A stretch of DNA of 39,547 bases from positions 1 to 39,547 of IMG/VR virus record IMGVR_UViG_3300021964_006482. One strand, given 5' to 3'. Positions 15,189-24,770 of the stretch are shown here, one piece after another. The position numbers and the translations under genes were made by a program. The stretch's first letter is position 1. Each line of letters opens with the position of its first letter. The notes under the pieces are model-generated. The model had not been told where the DNA came from. It saw only the letters and a program-made list of their open reading frames with translations, and did no database searches. The DNA comes from a virus.

Positions 15189-15225
15189 TTGACAATCAAT
15201 AATTTAGGTGTTAATATAATAACAC
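15189..15225 (+). promoter_or_regulatory. Sigma70-type promoter with operator-like repeat
   Basis: TTGACA (15189-15194), 17 bases, TAATAT (15212-15217), overlapping TATAAT (15215-15220). GTGTTA (15208-15213) and TAACAC (15220-15225) form an inverted repeat centred on the -10 region. Confidence 0.6.
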
Positions 15226-15238
15226 TATAGGAGATCTT

Positions 15239-15589
15239 ATGACTGAAAGAACACAAGAAGATATTGTTAAAAATATCGTTGAAGTATTAGAAAACTATGT
15301 TACTCCTGCTGTTGCTGCACACGGCGGCGCAGTAAATTTTGTAAGTTTTGAACAAGGTGTTGTACTATTAGAGATGAGCGGAGCATGTTCAGGATGTGCT
15401 GGAAGCACAATGACACTAAAGTATGGTGCTGAACAAATATTAACGCAAATGGTACCAGAAGTAATAGCCGTAGAAGGTTTTGATGATCCTTTCTCAGAGG
15501 TAGATCCTTTTTACACAGACCCATTCAGTATGCATGATTGGGATATGATTAATATGGAAGATACTACTGATGAGCCTGATAACAAATAA
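15239..15589 (+). CDS. NfuA/NifU C-terminal-like Fe-S protein
   Basis: A 116-residue protein with the NifU C-terminal domain: VLENYVTPAVAAHGGAVNFV, then the CSGCAGS motif whose two cysteines bind or deliver a [4Fe-4S] cluster, then TLKYGAEQILTQMVPEV. A phage-specific acidic tail follows the domain. It could help maturation of Fe-S or iron enzymes during infection, for example the ferredoxin needed by the bilin reductase, or the diiron NrdB. It has its own early-type promoter and GGAG site and overlaps the next gene. Confidence 0.88.
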   Translation: MTERTQEDIVKNIVEVLENYVTPAVAAHGGAVNFVSFEQGVVLLEMSGACSGCAGSTMTLKYGAEQILTQMVPEVIAVEGFDDPFSEVDPFYTDPFSMHDWDMINMEDTTDEPDNK

Positions 15590-16250
15590 GTTTGTATATG
15601 AAAAACTAAAAAGAGTAGAAGTTGGGGGTAAGCGTAGATACGCAGCACCCGGCGGAGCTCCTGTTGCAAGTGTAACAACTATCCTCGATGCCACTAAAGA
15701 TAAGACACACCTCATCGCTTGGAAGAAGAGGGTGGGTGAAGCTAAAGCACAAGAGATTGTAACTGAAGCGGCAGGGGTTGGTACCCGTATGCACAAATAC
15801 CTAGAAGATTATATTGATACAGGTGAGTGGGCCGAGCCCGGATCTAACCCTTATGCACAACAAGCACATATGATGGCAACCCAGATTAAAGAAAACGCTA
15901 TGGTTCACGTGGATGAGATATGGGGGTCAGAAGTACCCTTGTATGTTCCTAACATTTATGCTGGTACAACTGATCTAGTCGGCACTTACAAAGGCCAACC
16001 CTGTATCATGGACTTCAAACAAACTAACAAGCCCAAGAAAACTGAATGGGTAGTTGATTACTTCCTACAGTTAACAGCATACGCTATTGCACACAACGAA
16101 GTACATGGCACTAACATTAGAGAAGGACATGTGTTTATGTGTAGTCGTGCAGGCGAATATCAACAGTTTGATATTTGGCCCGACGAGTTTGCCGAATGGG
16201 AACAAGAATGGTGGAATAGGGTATACGAGTACTATGATAAATTTGCATAA
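15570..16250 (+). CDS. PD-(D/E)XK exonuclease
   Basis: A 226-residue protein of the RecB/MGME1-like PD-(D/E)XK type. The active site is visible as GTTDLVG (Asp about 142) and IMDFKQT (Asp-Phe-Lys about 154-157), followed by the QLTAYA helix typical of RecB-family nucleases. It probably processes or degrades DNA ends in replication, recombination or host DNA breakdown. The start lies 20 bases inside the NfuA-like gene; the end overlaps the oxygenase gene by 17 bases. Confidence 0.8.
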   Translation: MSLITNKFVYEKLKRVEVGGKRRYAAPGGAPVASVTTILDATKDKTHLIAWKKRVGEAKAQEIVTEAAGVGTRMHKYLEDYIDTGEWAEPGSNPYAQQAHMMATQIKENAMVHVDEIWGSEVPLYVPNIYAGTTDLVGTYKGQPCIMDFKQTNKPKKTEWVVDYFLQLTAYAIAHNEVHGTNIREGHVFMCSRAGEYQQFDIWPDEFAEWEQEWWNRVYEYYDKFA

Positions 16251-16824
16251 GTTTGAAATATCAAATCACTTTAGTACTCCGTTAATGCATCTGCATAATA
16301 AGAAACTTGCGGATGAAATGTTGCCTTTGTGTAAAAATGTATTAGCAGATGAATCAAATAATACAGCACAATGGGGATATAAAACATCTTATGAACCTGC
16401 AACAGGTAATGGCCTAGAAAAACTACCCCAGTTTCACCGTTTTGAAAAATATATTTGTAGTGTGGGTAAAGAGTTTTTAAAAGAGCTAGGTTATAATACA
16501 GATGAAATAGAGTTTTTACCAAGCATTTTTACAAGTGAAATGAAACCTGGAGATAGACACGGACGGCACTGTCATCCTGGTGCAATATTAAGTGGTGTAT
16601 TTTATTTAGAGATGCCGCAAAACTCAAGTCCTATTAAGTTTTTCGACCCAAGAAGATGGAGGGACACACGCCTAATGCCTACTAAGAAAGACACAATATA
16701 CACAAGAGAAGAGTTTGTATTTCAACCTGTGTCTGGCGATTTGTTATTATGGGAATCATGGTTACACCATGAAGTTGTTCCTAATAACAGCGATAATAGA
16801 ATCACACTAGTGTTCAATCTTTAA
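16234..16824 (+). CDS. 2OG-Fe(II) oxygenase (putative)
   Basis: A 196-residue protein from the ATG at 16234; the longer open frame from 16087 lies wholly in the nuclease gene. HGRHCHPGAILSGVFYLEMP supplies the first iron ligand His and GDLLLWESWLHHEVVPN the second, followed by RITLVFNL with the 2-oxoglutarate-binding Arg. It resembles the family of short phage and bacterial 2OG oxygenases. Substrate unknown; protein or nucleic-acid modification are both possible. Such genes are frequent in T4-like marine phages. Confidence 0.8.
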   Translation: MINLHKFEISNHFSTPLMHLHNKKLADEMLPLCKNVLADESNNTAQWGYKTSYEPATGNGLEKLPQFHRFEKYICSVGKEFLKELGYNTDEIEFLPSIFTSEMKPGDRHGRHCHPGAILSGVFYLEMPQNSSPIKFFDPRRWRDTRLMPTKKDTIYTREEFVFQPVSGDLLLWESWLHHEVVPNNSDNRITLVFNL

Positions 16825-16830
16825 TAAATA
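16824..16830 (+). promoter_or_regulatory. Late promoter box before tail fibre
   Basis: ATAAATA at 16824-16830, GTG start at 16854, TAGGAG site between. Confidence 0.5.
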
Positions 16831-16853
16831 CAGTATAATATTAGGAGACGTCA

Positions 16854-18464
16854 GTGGCAGTAGTTCAAATATCGAGAATACAAATCAGAAGAGGCAAAAA
16901 GAACTCTGGTACAGGATTACCTCAACTTGCATCAGGCGAGTTTGGGTGGGCAGTTGATTCTCAGGAACTATATATTGGCAATGGTTCAGTTTCAGAAGGT
17001 GCACCGTATGTAGGTAATACAAAGTTACTAAGCGAATACGATAACTTATTTGAGTTTGCAAATACATATGAATACAAATCAGGTACGAATATACAAACGG
17101 GCAGATCTCCAAATGACCCAGTTGTTAGAAACTTACAGCAAAGACTAGATGATAGGGTAAGCATACGAGCATTTGGTGCTCCGGGTGATAATACAGATCA
17201 AACTGTAGCATTGCAACGTGCTATTGATCAACTATACTTAAATGCTAGTAACAAAGGTACTCCTCAGTCAAGAGTAGAACTTATACTTGAACCGGGTGAA
17301 TACACTATTTCTAGCACAGTTTATCTTCCGCCATATGCAACTATAAGAGGCGCTGGTTCAGAAAAAACCATTATAAATGCCGGAAACCATATTGCTTTCC
17401 AAACAGTAAACGAAACAAGTACTCCTGGATCTTATGCAAGTGATGCAGTAAGTACAACTTTAAATCAAGCACGAAATATTATAATGACAGGTATGACTAT
17501 TAAAGGAGTACATACTGGTCTTGTGTTACAAAGTTGTAAAGATAGTTACTTTGAAGATATTATTTTTGCCGGTACATGGGTATTAGGAGATAGCGTAAGT
17601 GATAACTCAATAGGTATTAGATTAAACAGTTTAAGTACAGCAGTTACATCTCAAAATAATAGATTTAAAAATGTTTATATTCATAATAAAAGTTATGCAG
17701 TTGCAAGCGACTGGGACATTAGAGAAAACTATTGGGAAAACTGTAGATTTGAAATATTAAATAAAGGCATAGTTTTCGGCGAAAACACAGTACTAGGTAC
17801 GAGCGGACAACTTACAGGACCGACAAAAAACTCTGTTTCACACAGTGTTTTTGATGACATAGAACAACAAGCTATACAAGTTTTGGCTGGTCCTAATAAT
17901 GCAAGTGAGTCAAACAAGTTCTTAAATGTTGGTAACAACGGCGGAAGCGATGATCTTAACGAAGCACCAGTTATTCAATACGACGACCAAGGTTGTACTT
18001 CTTCAAACGATTACTTCCAGCGTTCAGAGTTTTTAGGGTATGACGCTGCCTATCTAGTTAATATTCCCTACAATACAGAAATAGCCGGAGATATTATTAC
18101 ACAAATAAACACTCCACACACTATTAGCATTGGAGAAGCAGGTATTCCTATTAAGTTATTTAAACTGCCTGCTGCCGACAATGGTAAAGGTTACACAATA
18201 GATTATATCTATAAAAGTAACTCAGTTACTGCTATGAGAAGCGGTACTATGAAGATAGCAGTTGATCCTGTAAACAATAATCATATTTTATCAGACGAAT
18301 ATGAATATTTAGGTGACGGTGCCTATCAAGAAAGTTTAGTATTCCAATCACAAAATTATGATGAAAACAGTGACGGATCGGTTGACACAATCGCCATTAT
18401 GATGTTAAACTCTACTAGCGGAGATGAAGCAACATTAACGTACACTGTAAAATATAAGTCATAA
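16854..18464 (+). CDS. Tail fibre/spike with pectate-lyase-like beta-helix
   Basis: A 536-residue protein starting with GTG. Residues 1-70 (AVVQISRIQIRRGKK, SGEFGWAVDSQELYIGNG) form the N-terminal module found on phage fibres and spikes that plugs into the baseplate. From about 100 (SIRAFGAPGDNTDQTVALQ) a pectate-lyase superfamily right-handed beta-helix begins: VELILEPGEYTISSTVYLP and ATIRGAGSEKTII are its early coils. The C-terminus is beta-rich. It should recognise, and possibly cleave, a surface polysaccharide. No catalytic residues can be assigned. Confidence 0.85.
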   Translation: MAVVQISRIQIRRGKKNSGTGLPQLASGEFGWAVDSQELYIGNGSVSEGAPYVGNTKLLSEYDNLFEFANTYEYKSGTNIQTGRSPNDPVVRNLQQRLDDRVSIRAFGAPGDNTDQTVALQRAIDQLYLNASNKGTPQSRVELILEPGEYTISSTVYLPPYATIRGAGSEKTIINAGNHIAFQTVNETSTPGSYASDAVSTTLNQARNIIMTGMTIKGVHTGLVLQSCKDSYFEDIIFAGTWVLGDSVSDNSIGIRLNSLSTAVTSQNNRFKNVYIHNKSYAVASDWDIRENYWENCRFEILNKGIVFGENTVLGTSGQLTGPTKNSVSHSVFDDIEQQAIQVLAGPNNASESNKFLNVGNNGGSDDLNEAPVIQYDDQGCTSSNDYFQRSEFLGYDAAYLVNIPYNTEIAGDIITQINTPHTISIGEAGIPIKLFKLPAADNGKGYTIDYIYKSNSVTAMRSGTMKIAVDPVNNNHILSDEYEYLGDGAYQESLVFQSQNYDENSDGSVDTIAIMMLNSTSGDEATLTYTVKYKS

Positions 18465-18467
18465 TAC

Positions 18468-18893
18468 ATGTTTGAAAAATCATATGAAGAAAGATTAGCA
18501 ATCTGGCGCGAGTTTCGAGAAAGTCTTGAAACATCAAAAGATCCTATTCAGGACACTATTAACTTCTACAATCGTGTTCCAATATCTAGACTAGGAGCAG
18601 ATCCATATACTCCTAGTACTTGGCCAGATCCTTGGGAACTACTCCAGGAAAATATTTACTGTGACTTTGTAAAGATTCTTGCAATTTGTTACACCTTGCA
18701 GTTAACTGATGTTTTATCCCAGAGTACCTATGTGATACATACAGCATACGACAATAAAAAGTCTGAGACATACTACATATTGTATGTTGATGACAACGTT
18801 GTCGGATATCTCGGAGACACATATGTATTTGCAAACGAACTGCCTAACTCAATACAATCGCATTTCGAATACACTATGCCGCCACTACTATAA
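18468..18893 (+). CDS. Conserved T4-like phage protein, unknown
   Basis: A 141-residue protein three bases downstream of the fibre gene. The WPDPWELLQENIYCDFVK segment followed by ICYTLQLTD is a pattern I recall from T4-like cyanophage relatives. The second half is beta-rich (YYILYVDDNVVGYLGD). It may be a fibre chaperone or baseplate part, judging only by position. Confidence 0.65.
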   Translation: MFEKSYEERLAIWREFRESLETSKDPIQDTINFYNRVPISRLGADPYTPSTWPDPWELLQENIYCDFVKILAICYTLQLTDVLSQSTYVIHTAYDNKKSETYYILYVDDNVVGYLGDTYVFANELPNSIQSHFEYTMPPLL

Positions 18894-18896
18894 ATA
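18889..18896 (+). promoter_or_regulatory. Late promoter box before nrdA
   Basis: Exact TATAAATA, overlapping the stop of the preceding gene; ATG at 18924 with AGAGGA site. Confidence 0.5.
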
Positions 18897-18923
18897 TTTT
18901 GTAAAAAAAGAAGAGGAATAAAA

Positions 18924-21227
18924 ATGTCTAACGGAACAATGATCGTCAAGCGTGACGGTACAAAAGAACATCTCAACATTGACAAGATACATTTTGTTGT
19001 TGAGGAAGCCTGTAAAAATCTAGCAGGTGTAAGCAGCAGTCAAATAGAAATGAACGCAAATATACAGTTTTATGATGGTATGAGTACTGCTGAGATACAA
19101 GAAATTCTTATCCGTAGTGCAAACGATCTTATTTCATTAGACACACCAAACTATCAGTTTGCGGCAGCAAGACTTCTTAGTTATGGTTTATACAAACAAG
19201 TGTTTGGACAATACTCAGCATTATCACTTGAAAAAATGATTAAAAAGAATATCGATCGCGGTGTTTATGATGCTGAGATTCTTGAAAAGTATTCCTCCGA
19301 AGAAATCGAGCGTATGGAATCATACCTCCATCATAAGCGTGATGAAAACTTTACCTACGCAGGTCTGCGCCAGGTAGTAGACAAATATCTTGTACAGGAT
19401 AGAAGCTCGGGTGAGATTTTTGAAACTCCACAGCATATGTATATGATGATTGCAGCAACTCTGTTTGCTAACTATCCTAAAGAAGAACGTATGCATTATG
19501 TAAGGAGATATTACGATGCGACCTCACTTTTTAAACTCAATATCCCAACGCCCGTCATGGCCGGAGTGCGTACTCCAGTTAGGCAGTTTGCCTCTTGTGT
19601 GCTTGTTGACAGTGACGACACACTCGATTCGATCTTTGCGTCAGACATGTCCATCGGTAGATACACAGCTCAAAGAGCTGGTATCGGTATTAACGCAGGA
19701 CGTATCAGAGGAGTCAACTCAAGAATCAGAGGCGGTGAAGTAGCACACACAGGCATTATTCCGTTCCTTAAAAAGTTTGAATCAACTGTACGTTGCTGTA
19801 CACAGAATGGTGTGCGTGGCGGATCAGCTACAACACACTTCCCGTTTTGGCATCAAGAGATTGAAGACATCCTTGTGCTGAAAAACAACAAAGGTACAGA
19901 AGACAATCGTGTTCGTAAACTAGACTACTCAATCCAACTTAACAAAACAATGTACGAACGCCTCCTTAGCGGAGGTGAAATTACCTTGTTTTCACCGCAT
20001 GATGTTCCAGGACTATATGAAGCATACTTTGGTGACCCGGATGCATTTAAAGAGCTGTATGAGCAGTATGAGCGTAAAACAAGCATTAAAAAGAAAAAGA
20101 TTGATGCGATGGAACTGTTCTCAGCACTAATCAAAGAACGTGCAGAAACAGGACGTATCTACATTATGAATGTTGATCACTGCAACACACATAGCAGTTT
20201 CAAAGACACAGTGTACATGAGTAACCTATGTCAAGAGATTACACTACCTACAAAGCCACTACAGCACATTGATGACGAGAATGGAGAGATTGCTCTATGT
20301 ATTTTAAGTGCTATCAATGTAGGCATTATCAAAGACCTAGATGATCTAGAAGAACTATGTGATCTTGCAGTTCGTGCGCTAGAAGAGATTATTGACTATC
20401 AACACTATCCTATTAAGGCAGCAGAGATTTCAACTAAAGCAAGACGTTCACTAGGTATTGGTTACATTGGACTAGCACACTATCTTGCTAAGAACAAAGT
20501 AAACTACGCAGACGCAGAAGCATGGAAACTAGTACATGATCTAACAGAAGCATTCCAGTACTATTTGCTAAAAGCATCAAACAATCTTGCTAAAGAGCGT
20601 GGTGCTTGTGAGTACTTCGACCGCACTAAATACAGTGACGGCATCCTTCCTATTGACACATACAAGAAGGATGTAGATAATATTGTAGCAAATAACTTAA
20701 ACTATGATTGGGATACTCTTAGACATAGCATCAAGGAACACGGGCTCAGGCACTCAACTTTGTCCGCACAGATGCCATCAGAAAGCAGTTCCGTTGTGTC
20801 GAACGCAACAAACGGAATCGAGCCACCTAGAGGCTACCTGTCCGTTAAGAAGTCCAAGAAAGGGCCTCTTAAGCAGATTGTTCCACAGTATCAAACTCTA
20901 AAGAATCACTATACATTACTATGGGATATGCCTAGTAATGAAGGTTATATCAATACAGTTGCGGTAATGCAAAAGTTTTTTGATCAGGCTATTAGCGGTA
21001 ACTGGTCATACAACCCAACACAGTATCCAGACAATGAGGTACCGATGAGTGTAATGATGCAAGACTTGTTAAACACTTATAAGTATGGATGGAAAACAAG
21101 TTACTATCAAAACACTTACGATTATAAAACCGATCCAAGTGATATTGAAGAAGAAAAGCCACAAGTAGAACTGCCTCAGGGACTGTCTACTGAAGATGAC
21201 GAAATGTGTGAAGCCTGTGCAATTTAA
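18924..21227 (+). CDS. nrdA: Ribonucleotide reductase class I, alpha subunit
   Basis: A 767-residue class Ia large subunit of normal length that reduces ribonucleoside diphosphates to deoxy forms. The N-terminal ATP-cone region (IVKRDGTKEHLNIDKI) is present. Active-site landmarks are RQFASCVLVDSDD, SNLCQEITLP (Asn, Cys and Glu of the radical site) and EIALCILSAINVG for the second redox cysteine; the C-terminal swinging pair is CEACAI at 762-767. It works with the nrdB and glutaredoxin genes downstream. Phage versions supply dNTPs for replication. Confidence 0.97.
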   Translation: MSNGTMIVKRDGTKEHLNIDKIHFVVEEACKNLAGVSSSQIEMNANIQFYDGMSTAEIQEILIRSANDLISLDTPNYQFAAARLLSYGLYKQVFGQYSALSLEKMIKKNIDRGVYDAEILEKYSSEEIERMESYLHHKRDENFTYAGLRQVVDKYLVQDRSSGEIFETPQHMYMMIAATLFANYPKEERMHYVRRYYDATSLFKLNIPTPVMAGVRTPVRQFASCVLVDSDDTLDSIFASDMSIGRYTAQRAGIGINAGRIRGVNSRIRGGEVAHTGIIPFLKKFESTVRCCTQNGVRGGSATTHFPFWHQEIEDILVLKNNKGTEDNRVRKLDYSIQLNKTMYERLLSGGEITLFSPHDVPGLYEAYFGDPDAFKELYEQYERKTSIKKKKIDAMELFSALIKERAETGRIYIMNVDHCNTHSSFKDTVYMSNLCQEITLPTKPLQHIDDENGEIALCILSAINVGIIKDLDDLEELCDLAVRALEEIIDYQHYPIKAAEISTKARRSLGIGYIGLAHYLAKNKVNYADAEAWKLVHDLTEAFQYYLLKASNNLAKERGACEYFDRTKYSDGILPIDTYKKDVDNIVANNLNYDWDTLRHSIKEHGLRHSTLSAQMPSESSSVVSNATNGIEPPRGYLSVKKSKKGPLKQIVPQYQTLKNHYTLLWDMPSNEGYINTVAVMQKFFDQAISGNWSYNPTQYPDNEVPMSVMMQDLLNTYKYGWKTSYYQNTYDYKTDPSDIEEEKPQVELPQGLSTEDDEMCEACAI

Positions 21228-21230
21228 TGG

Positions 21231-21259
21231 TTGACAGGCAACCACAGTTAGTATATAGT
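21231..21259 (+). promoter_or_regulatory. Sigma70-type promoter before nrdB
   Basis: TTGACA (21231-21236), 17 bases, TATAGT (21254-21259), 27 bases before the ATG. GGTTG/CAACC flanks the -35 box as a short inverted repeat. Confidence 0.75.
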
Positions 21260-21285
21260 AGTATAACACAACAATAGGATTAACG

Positions 21286-22389
21286 ATGTCAAAGACAGTA
21301 TTCAATAGAGAAAAAGTAGACTTTACAAAGCAAAATATGTTCTTCGGAGCAGATCAAAACACACAGCGTTACGACACATTTAAGTTTCCTGTGTTCGATA
21401 AACTTAACCAAACTATGCTTGGTTACTTTTGGCGACCTGAAGAAGTAAGCCTGCAGAAAGATAGAGCAGATTATGCTAACTTCCGTCCTGAGCAGAAGCA
21501 CATCTTTACTGCTAACTTAAAGTATCAAACACTACTTGACTCAGTACAAGGACGCGGACCATGTCTAGCGTTTCTTCCACACTGTTCACTTCCTGAACTA
21601 GAAGGTTGTATTGTTACTTGGGACTTCTTTGAAACTATTCACTCACGTTCTTATACACACATTATGAAAAATGTGTATCCAGATCCAAGTGAAGTTTTTG
21701 ACACAATCCTTGATGATGAAAAGATTATCGAACGTGCAGTAAGTGTAACCAAACACTATGATGCATTTACTGAAGCAGTAGATGCATTTATTCACCGCGG
21801 TGAAGGCTCAATGCATGAAGTTAAAAAGAAACTTTACCTTGCTATGATGACTGTAAATATCTTAGAAGGTCTTCGTTTCTACGTGTCATTTGCTTGCACA
21901 TTTGGCTTTGGCGAACTAAAACTAATGGAAGGTAGTGCTAAGATTATTAGCCTTATCGCCCGTGATGAAGCACAACATCTAGCACTAAGCACACACGTTC
22001 TTAAACTTTGGGCACAAGGTAAAGACGATCCAGAAATGGCTAAGGTTGCTAAAGAGTGCGAAGCAGAAGTATATGACTTATGGCGCGAATGTGTTGAAGA
22101 AGAAAAGGCTTGGGCAGAATACTTGTTCAAAGACGGTTCTATGATCGGATTGAATACTAACCTATTGAATCAATATGTTGAATACATTGCTAACCGTAGA
22201 CTTAAAGCATTAAACTTAGATGCTATCTTTGATGCACCAGTAAACACTAACCCACTACCTTGGACACAGCATTGGTTGTCAAGTTCAGGCTTGCAGGTTG
22301 CACCACAAGAAACAGAAGTAGAGTCCTATATTATTGGAGGCATCAAGCAAGATGTCGATAAAGAAAAACTTAAAGGATTTAGTTTATGA
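21286..22389 (+). CDS. nrdB: Ribonucleotide reductase class I, beta subunit
   Basis: A 367-residue diiron radical subunit. Metal-ligand segments are WDFFETIHSRSYTHIM (which also carries the radical tyrosine in SRSYTH), ILEGLRFYVSFAC and ARDEAQHLALSTH. The C-terminal tail EKLKGFSL is of the type that docks on NrdA. It has its own strong promoter separate from nrdA and overlaps the glutaredoxin gene by ATGA. Confidence 0.97.
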   Translation: MSKTVFNREKVDFTKQNMFFGADQNTQRYDTFKFPVFDKLNQTMLGYFWRPEEVSLQKDRADYANFRPEQKHIFTANLKYQTLLDSVQGRGPCLAFLPHCSLPELEGCIVTWDFFETIHSRSYTHIMKNVYPDPSEVFDTILDDEKIIERAVSVTKHYDAFTEAVDAFIHRGEGSMHEVKKKLYLAMMTVNILEGLRFYVSFACTFGFGELKLMEGSAKIISLIARDEAQHLALSTHVLKLWAQGKDDPEMAKVAKECEAEVYDLWRECVEEEKAWAEYLFKDGSMIGLNTNLLNQYVEYIANRRLKALNLDAIFDAPVNTNPLPWTQHWLSSSGLQVAPQETEVESYIIGGIKQDVDKEKLKGFSL

Positions 22390-22637
22390 TAGAAATTTAC
22401 GGAAAGCCAGCATGTCCGCACTGTGATGCTGCAAAGCGTTTATGCGAAATGCGTGAGCTACCTTTCAAGTATTATCAACTTGACACAGACTTTACTCGCG
22501 AAGAAGTATTAGAAATGTTCCCAGGAGCACGTACTTTCCCACAGATCAAAGTAAACGGAACTAGCATCGGCGGATACGACAAACTAGGCACATACCTAGA
22601 AGAAACTAACTATAACGGAACAGGACACACATTATAA
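22386..22637 (+). CDS. Glutaredoxin
   Basis: An 83-residue glutaredoxin with active site Cys10-Pro-His-Cys13, the cis-proline loop TFPQIKVNG and GGYDKL for glutathione binding. It would re-reduce the NrdA C-terminal cysteines. Overlaps on both sides (ATGA and TAATG) place it in an operon with nrdB. Equivalent to T4 nrdC in role. Confidence 0.93.
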   Translation: MIEIYGKPACPHCDAAKRLCEMRELPFKYYQLDTDFTREEVLEMFPGARTFPQIKVNGTSIGGYDKLGTYLEETNYNGTGHTL

Positions 22638-22921
22638 TGTTAATCGAAGCACCTTATAAAAATGGTGATACTATCACCATTAAAACTCTTACTGAAGAGA
22701 TTGTTGCACGACTTGTAGAAGAAACAGATAAAACAGTTAAAGTAAACAAACCAATGGCTATTATGGCAACACAACAAGGCATTGGACTAGGACCGTTTGC
22801 CTTTACCTTAAAAGCAGATGCTGATGTGGTACTAAATAAAAGTGTAATATTAATGATTGCAAAAACAGAAAAAGAGATGGCAAGTCAATACGTACAAAAC
22901 ACAACAGGTATTGCCATCTAA
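22637..22921 (+). CDS. Small Sm-like beta-barrel protein, putative
   Basis: A 94-residue protein. KNGDTITIKTLTEEIVARLVEET followed (after a turn) by KTVKVNKPMAI gives a strand order like Sm/Lsm-type barrels, and a conserved-looking QQGIGLGPFAF follows. I recall similar proteins in T4-like marine phages. An RNA-binding role is possible but not shown; the gene is coupled to glutaredoxin by TAATG. Confidence 0.55.
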   Translation: MLIEAPYKNGDTITIKTLTEEIVARLVEETDKTVKVNKPMAIMATQQGIGLGPFAFTLKADADVVLNKSVILMIAKTEKEMASQYVQNTTGIAI

Positions 22922-22935
22922 AACAAGGAGTTTAG

Positions 22936-24018
22936 ATGTCAGCAAGTTCAACCCCTAACGAGTTTACACAATCTCAAGTTGAAGGTGTAGGTCAAACTAC
23001 AGTAAACCATCCTGATGTTGATACTGATCCGGGCAGTAGTCCACCCGATCATGTTCATATTGATTATGACTTAGCACATCAGGCGTGTCTTGCAGAAATA
23101 GCAAGTTTACTTGAAGATATGGAATCTGACATTAGGATTATTACTGATAGATTAGATGACGAAGATAAAGGTGCATATGTTCGTCAAGCAGACACTGTAG
23201 CAAATAATCCTGCAAATATTGCAGCCCAAGCAGCTCTAGAACAGAATCTACAGGAAAGTGGCATAGTTGATTTCATAAATGCTGAACTAGGAACTCCTAC
23301 AGACTTTTCAAACACAAGTACATCTAACTATTCAACTCTACAAAACGCCGGTGGCGGCGGCGGCTTTTTGGGCGGCAGCGGGTCTCAAGTTAGACCAGCA
23401 GGATATGCAGGTGCACCAACTGTAACAACATCAGATGGAAGAACTGTAAATGTACCGCAAGCAGCACTAGGTGATATTATAGAAGCAAGTGGAGAAGCGA
23501 CAGGCAATGTTCGCTATGGTAACCAAGGCGGTAAACGTAACTTGCCTATTCAGCAACAGCTAATGGACATACTCGATGCGGCTGCACAAGAAGCAGGAGT
23601 TGATGTTATTATTACAAGCGGCGGGCAAGTTCCTGTCAGTGAAGGCGGCAGAGACGGTGTAAACAGAACAGGATCGAATAGGCACGATAAAGGTTATGGT
23701 GCTGATGTTGCACTTTATACACCAGACTTTAATGGTAGACAACTACAAGGAGCTAATCCGGCTGACCTTGCAATCATGATGAGATTTATGCGAGCAGCTA
23801 GAGACGCTGGAGCAACAGGTATCGGTCAAGGTAATGGCTACATGAGTGACAATGTCATACACGTAGACATTGGTTGGATAGGACAACTACAAGGTGCAAT
23901 ATCTGGGGTTATTGCAACACGTACATGGGGCGGAGGAAGTGCAACAGGTACAAGCACAAACTATGCAAACGCTCCACAATATATGAAAGAACTAATGACA
24001 CCAAGGAGTAATGCATAA
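22936..24018 (+). CDS. Baseplate protein with M15-type peptidase domain
   Basis: A 360-residue protein. Residues 40-81 form an N-terminal helical module also found in the next gene. A Gly-rich linker (139-149) leads to a C-terminal domain with the metal-ligand pattern of M15-type peptidoglycan peptidases: His250 and Asp257 in RHDKGYGADVAL, His309 and Asp311 in VIHVDIG. The enzyme would cut peptide cross-links in the host wall during DNA entry. The second motif is HxD, not the usual HxH, so activity needs caution. Confidence 0.7.
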   Translation: MSASSTPNEFTQSQVEGVGQTTVNHPDVDTDPGSSPPDHVHIDYDLAHQACLAEIASLLEDMESDIRIITDRLDDEDKGAYVRQADTVANNPANIAAQAALEQNLQESGIVDFINAELGTPTDFSNTSTSNYSTLQNAGGGGGFLGGSGSQVRPAGYAGAPTVTTSDGRTVNVPQAALGDIIEASGEATGNVRYGNQGGKRNLPIQQQLMDILDAAAQEAGVDVIITSGGQVPVSEGGRDGVNRTGSNRHDKGYGADVALYTPDFNGRQLQGANPADLAIMMRFMRAARDAGATGIGQGNGYMSDNVIHVDIGWIGQLQGAISGVIATRTWGGGSATGTSTNYANAPQYMKELMTPRSNA

Positions 24019-24770
24019 TGCCAGATCCGTATCATCATATAGACATGACGCCGGAATACAATCGTATTATTTCAGCACTAACAGGTATAAGAGACGATAT
24101 AAGACTTATTAGACGCAGAGTTGAAGATTCAGAAAAAGGTGTTGTTACGAATGGAGTATTAAACGATTTCCAACGTGCAATGTTAGCGATTAGTATGAGT
24201 GCAGCCGGAGCAAATGATGCAGAAAGAATACGTCAAAACATTACAGGAGGTACTGGACTTACTGGAGGCTCGGGAGGTGTAGCAGCACCAAGTGGTGAAG
24301 ATACAGAAACAAGAGAAGATATATTATTGGCATTAGGTATCGCTCAAGACATTGACAACGATGATCCTAGAAGTATATTTAGAGTAGATGGATTGTACTA
24401 CAAAGAAGCAAAAGTAACTAATGCTCCAGATGACGGTTTAAGAGGTAGTCTGCCTGTGTCTAGCCCATACGTAGCAGACGGCGGTCCTATAGGTTATCAT
24501 AGACTAAGCAACAATACGCCAACACCTGGACCAGTTGGCGGACCACCAGATCAGTTACCAGACTTTGCCGCAAGTAAAAAACGTTGGCCTGCACCTCGTC
24601 CAGAGGATAGAACAGCAGTGCCAAACAGTGATCCAAATGCTGACATTGTGAATCCAGTTACAGGTAATGTTGTACCACGTACAATACAAGATATACTAAA
24701 CGATATTAACAGTGGCGGAGATGCACCGCCGCCAGCATACACACAAGAAGACGGAACAGGAGTAGGTTAA
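24018..24770 (+). CDS. Baseplate-associated protein, unknown
   Basis: A 250-residue protein with an N-terminal module (residues 6-43: HID, then DDIRLIRRRVEDSEKG) similar to that in the preceding protein, so the two appear to be paralogues in that part. A Gly-rich stretch follows (ITGGTGLTGGSGG), and the C-terminal half is Pro-rich and probably extended. No peptidase motif. Linked to both neighbours by TAATG. Confidence 0.6.
   Translation: MPDPYHHIDMTPEYNRIISALTGIRDDIRLIRRRVEDSEKGVVTNGVLNDFQRAMLAISMSAAGANDAERIRQNITGGTGLTGGSGGVAAPSGEDTETREDILLALGIAQDIDNDDPRSIFRVDGLYYKEAKVTNAPDDGLRGSLPVSSPYVADGGPIGYHRLSNNTPTPGPVGGPPDQLPDFAASKKRWPAPRPEDRTAVPNSDPNADIVNPVTGNVVPRTIQDILNDINSGGDAPPPAYTQEDGTGVG

Noticed and set aside
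16087-16233. N-terminal extension of the 2OG oxygenase
   Set aside because: This part lies entirely within the nuclease gene in another frame; the oxygenase starts naturally at 16234.
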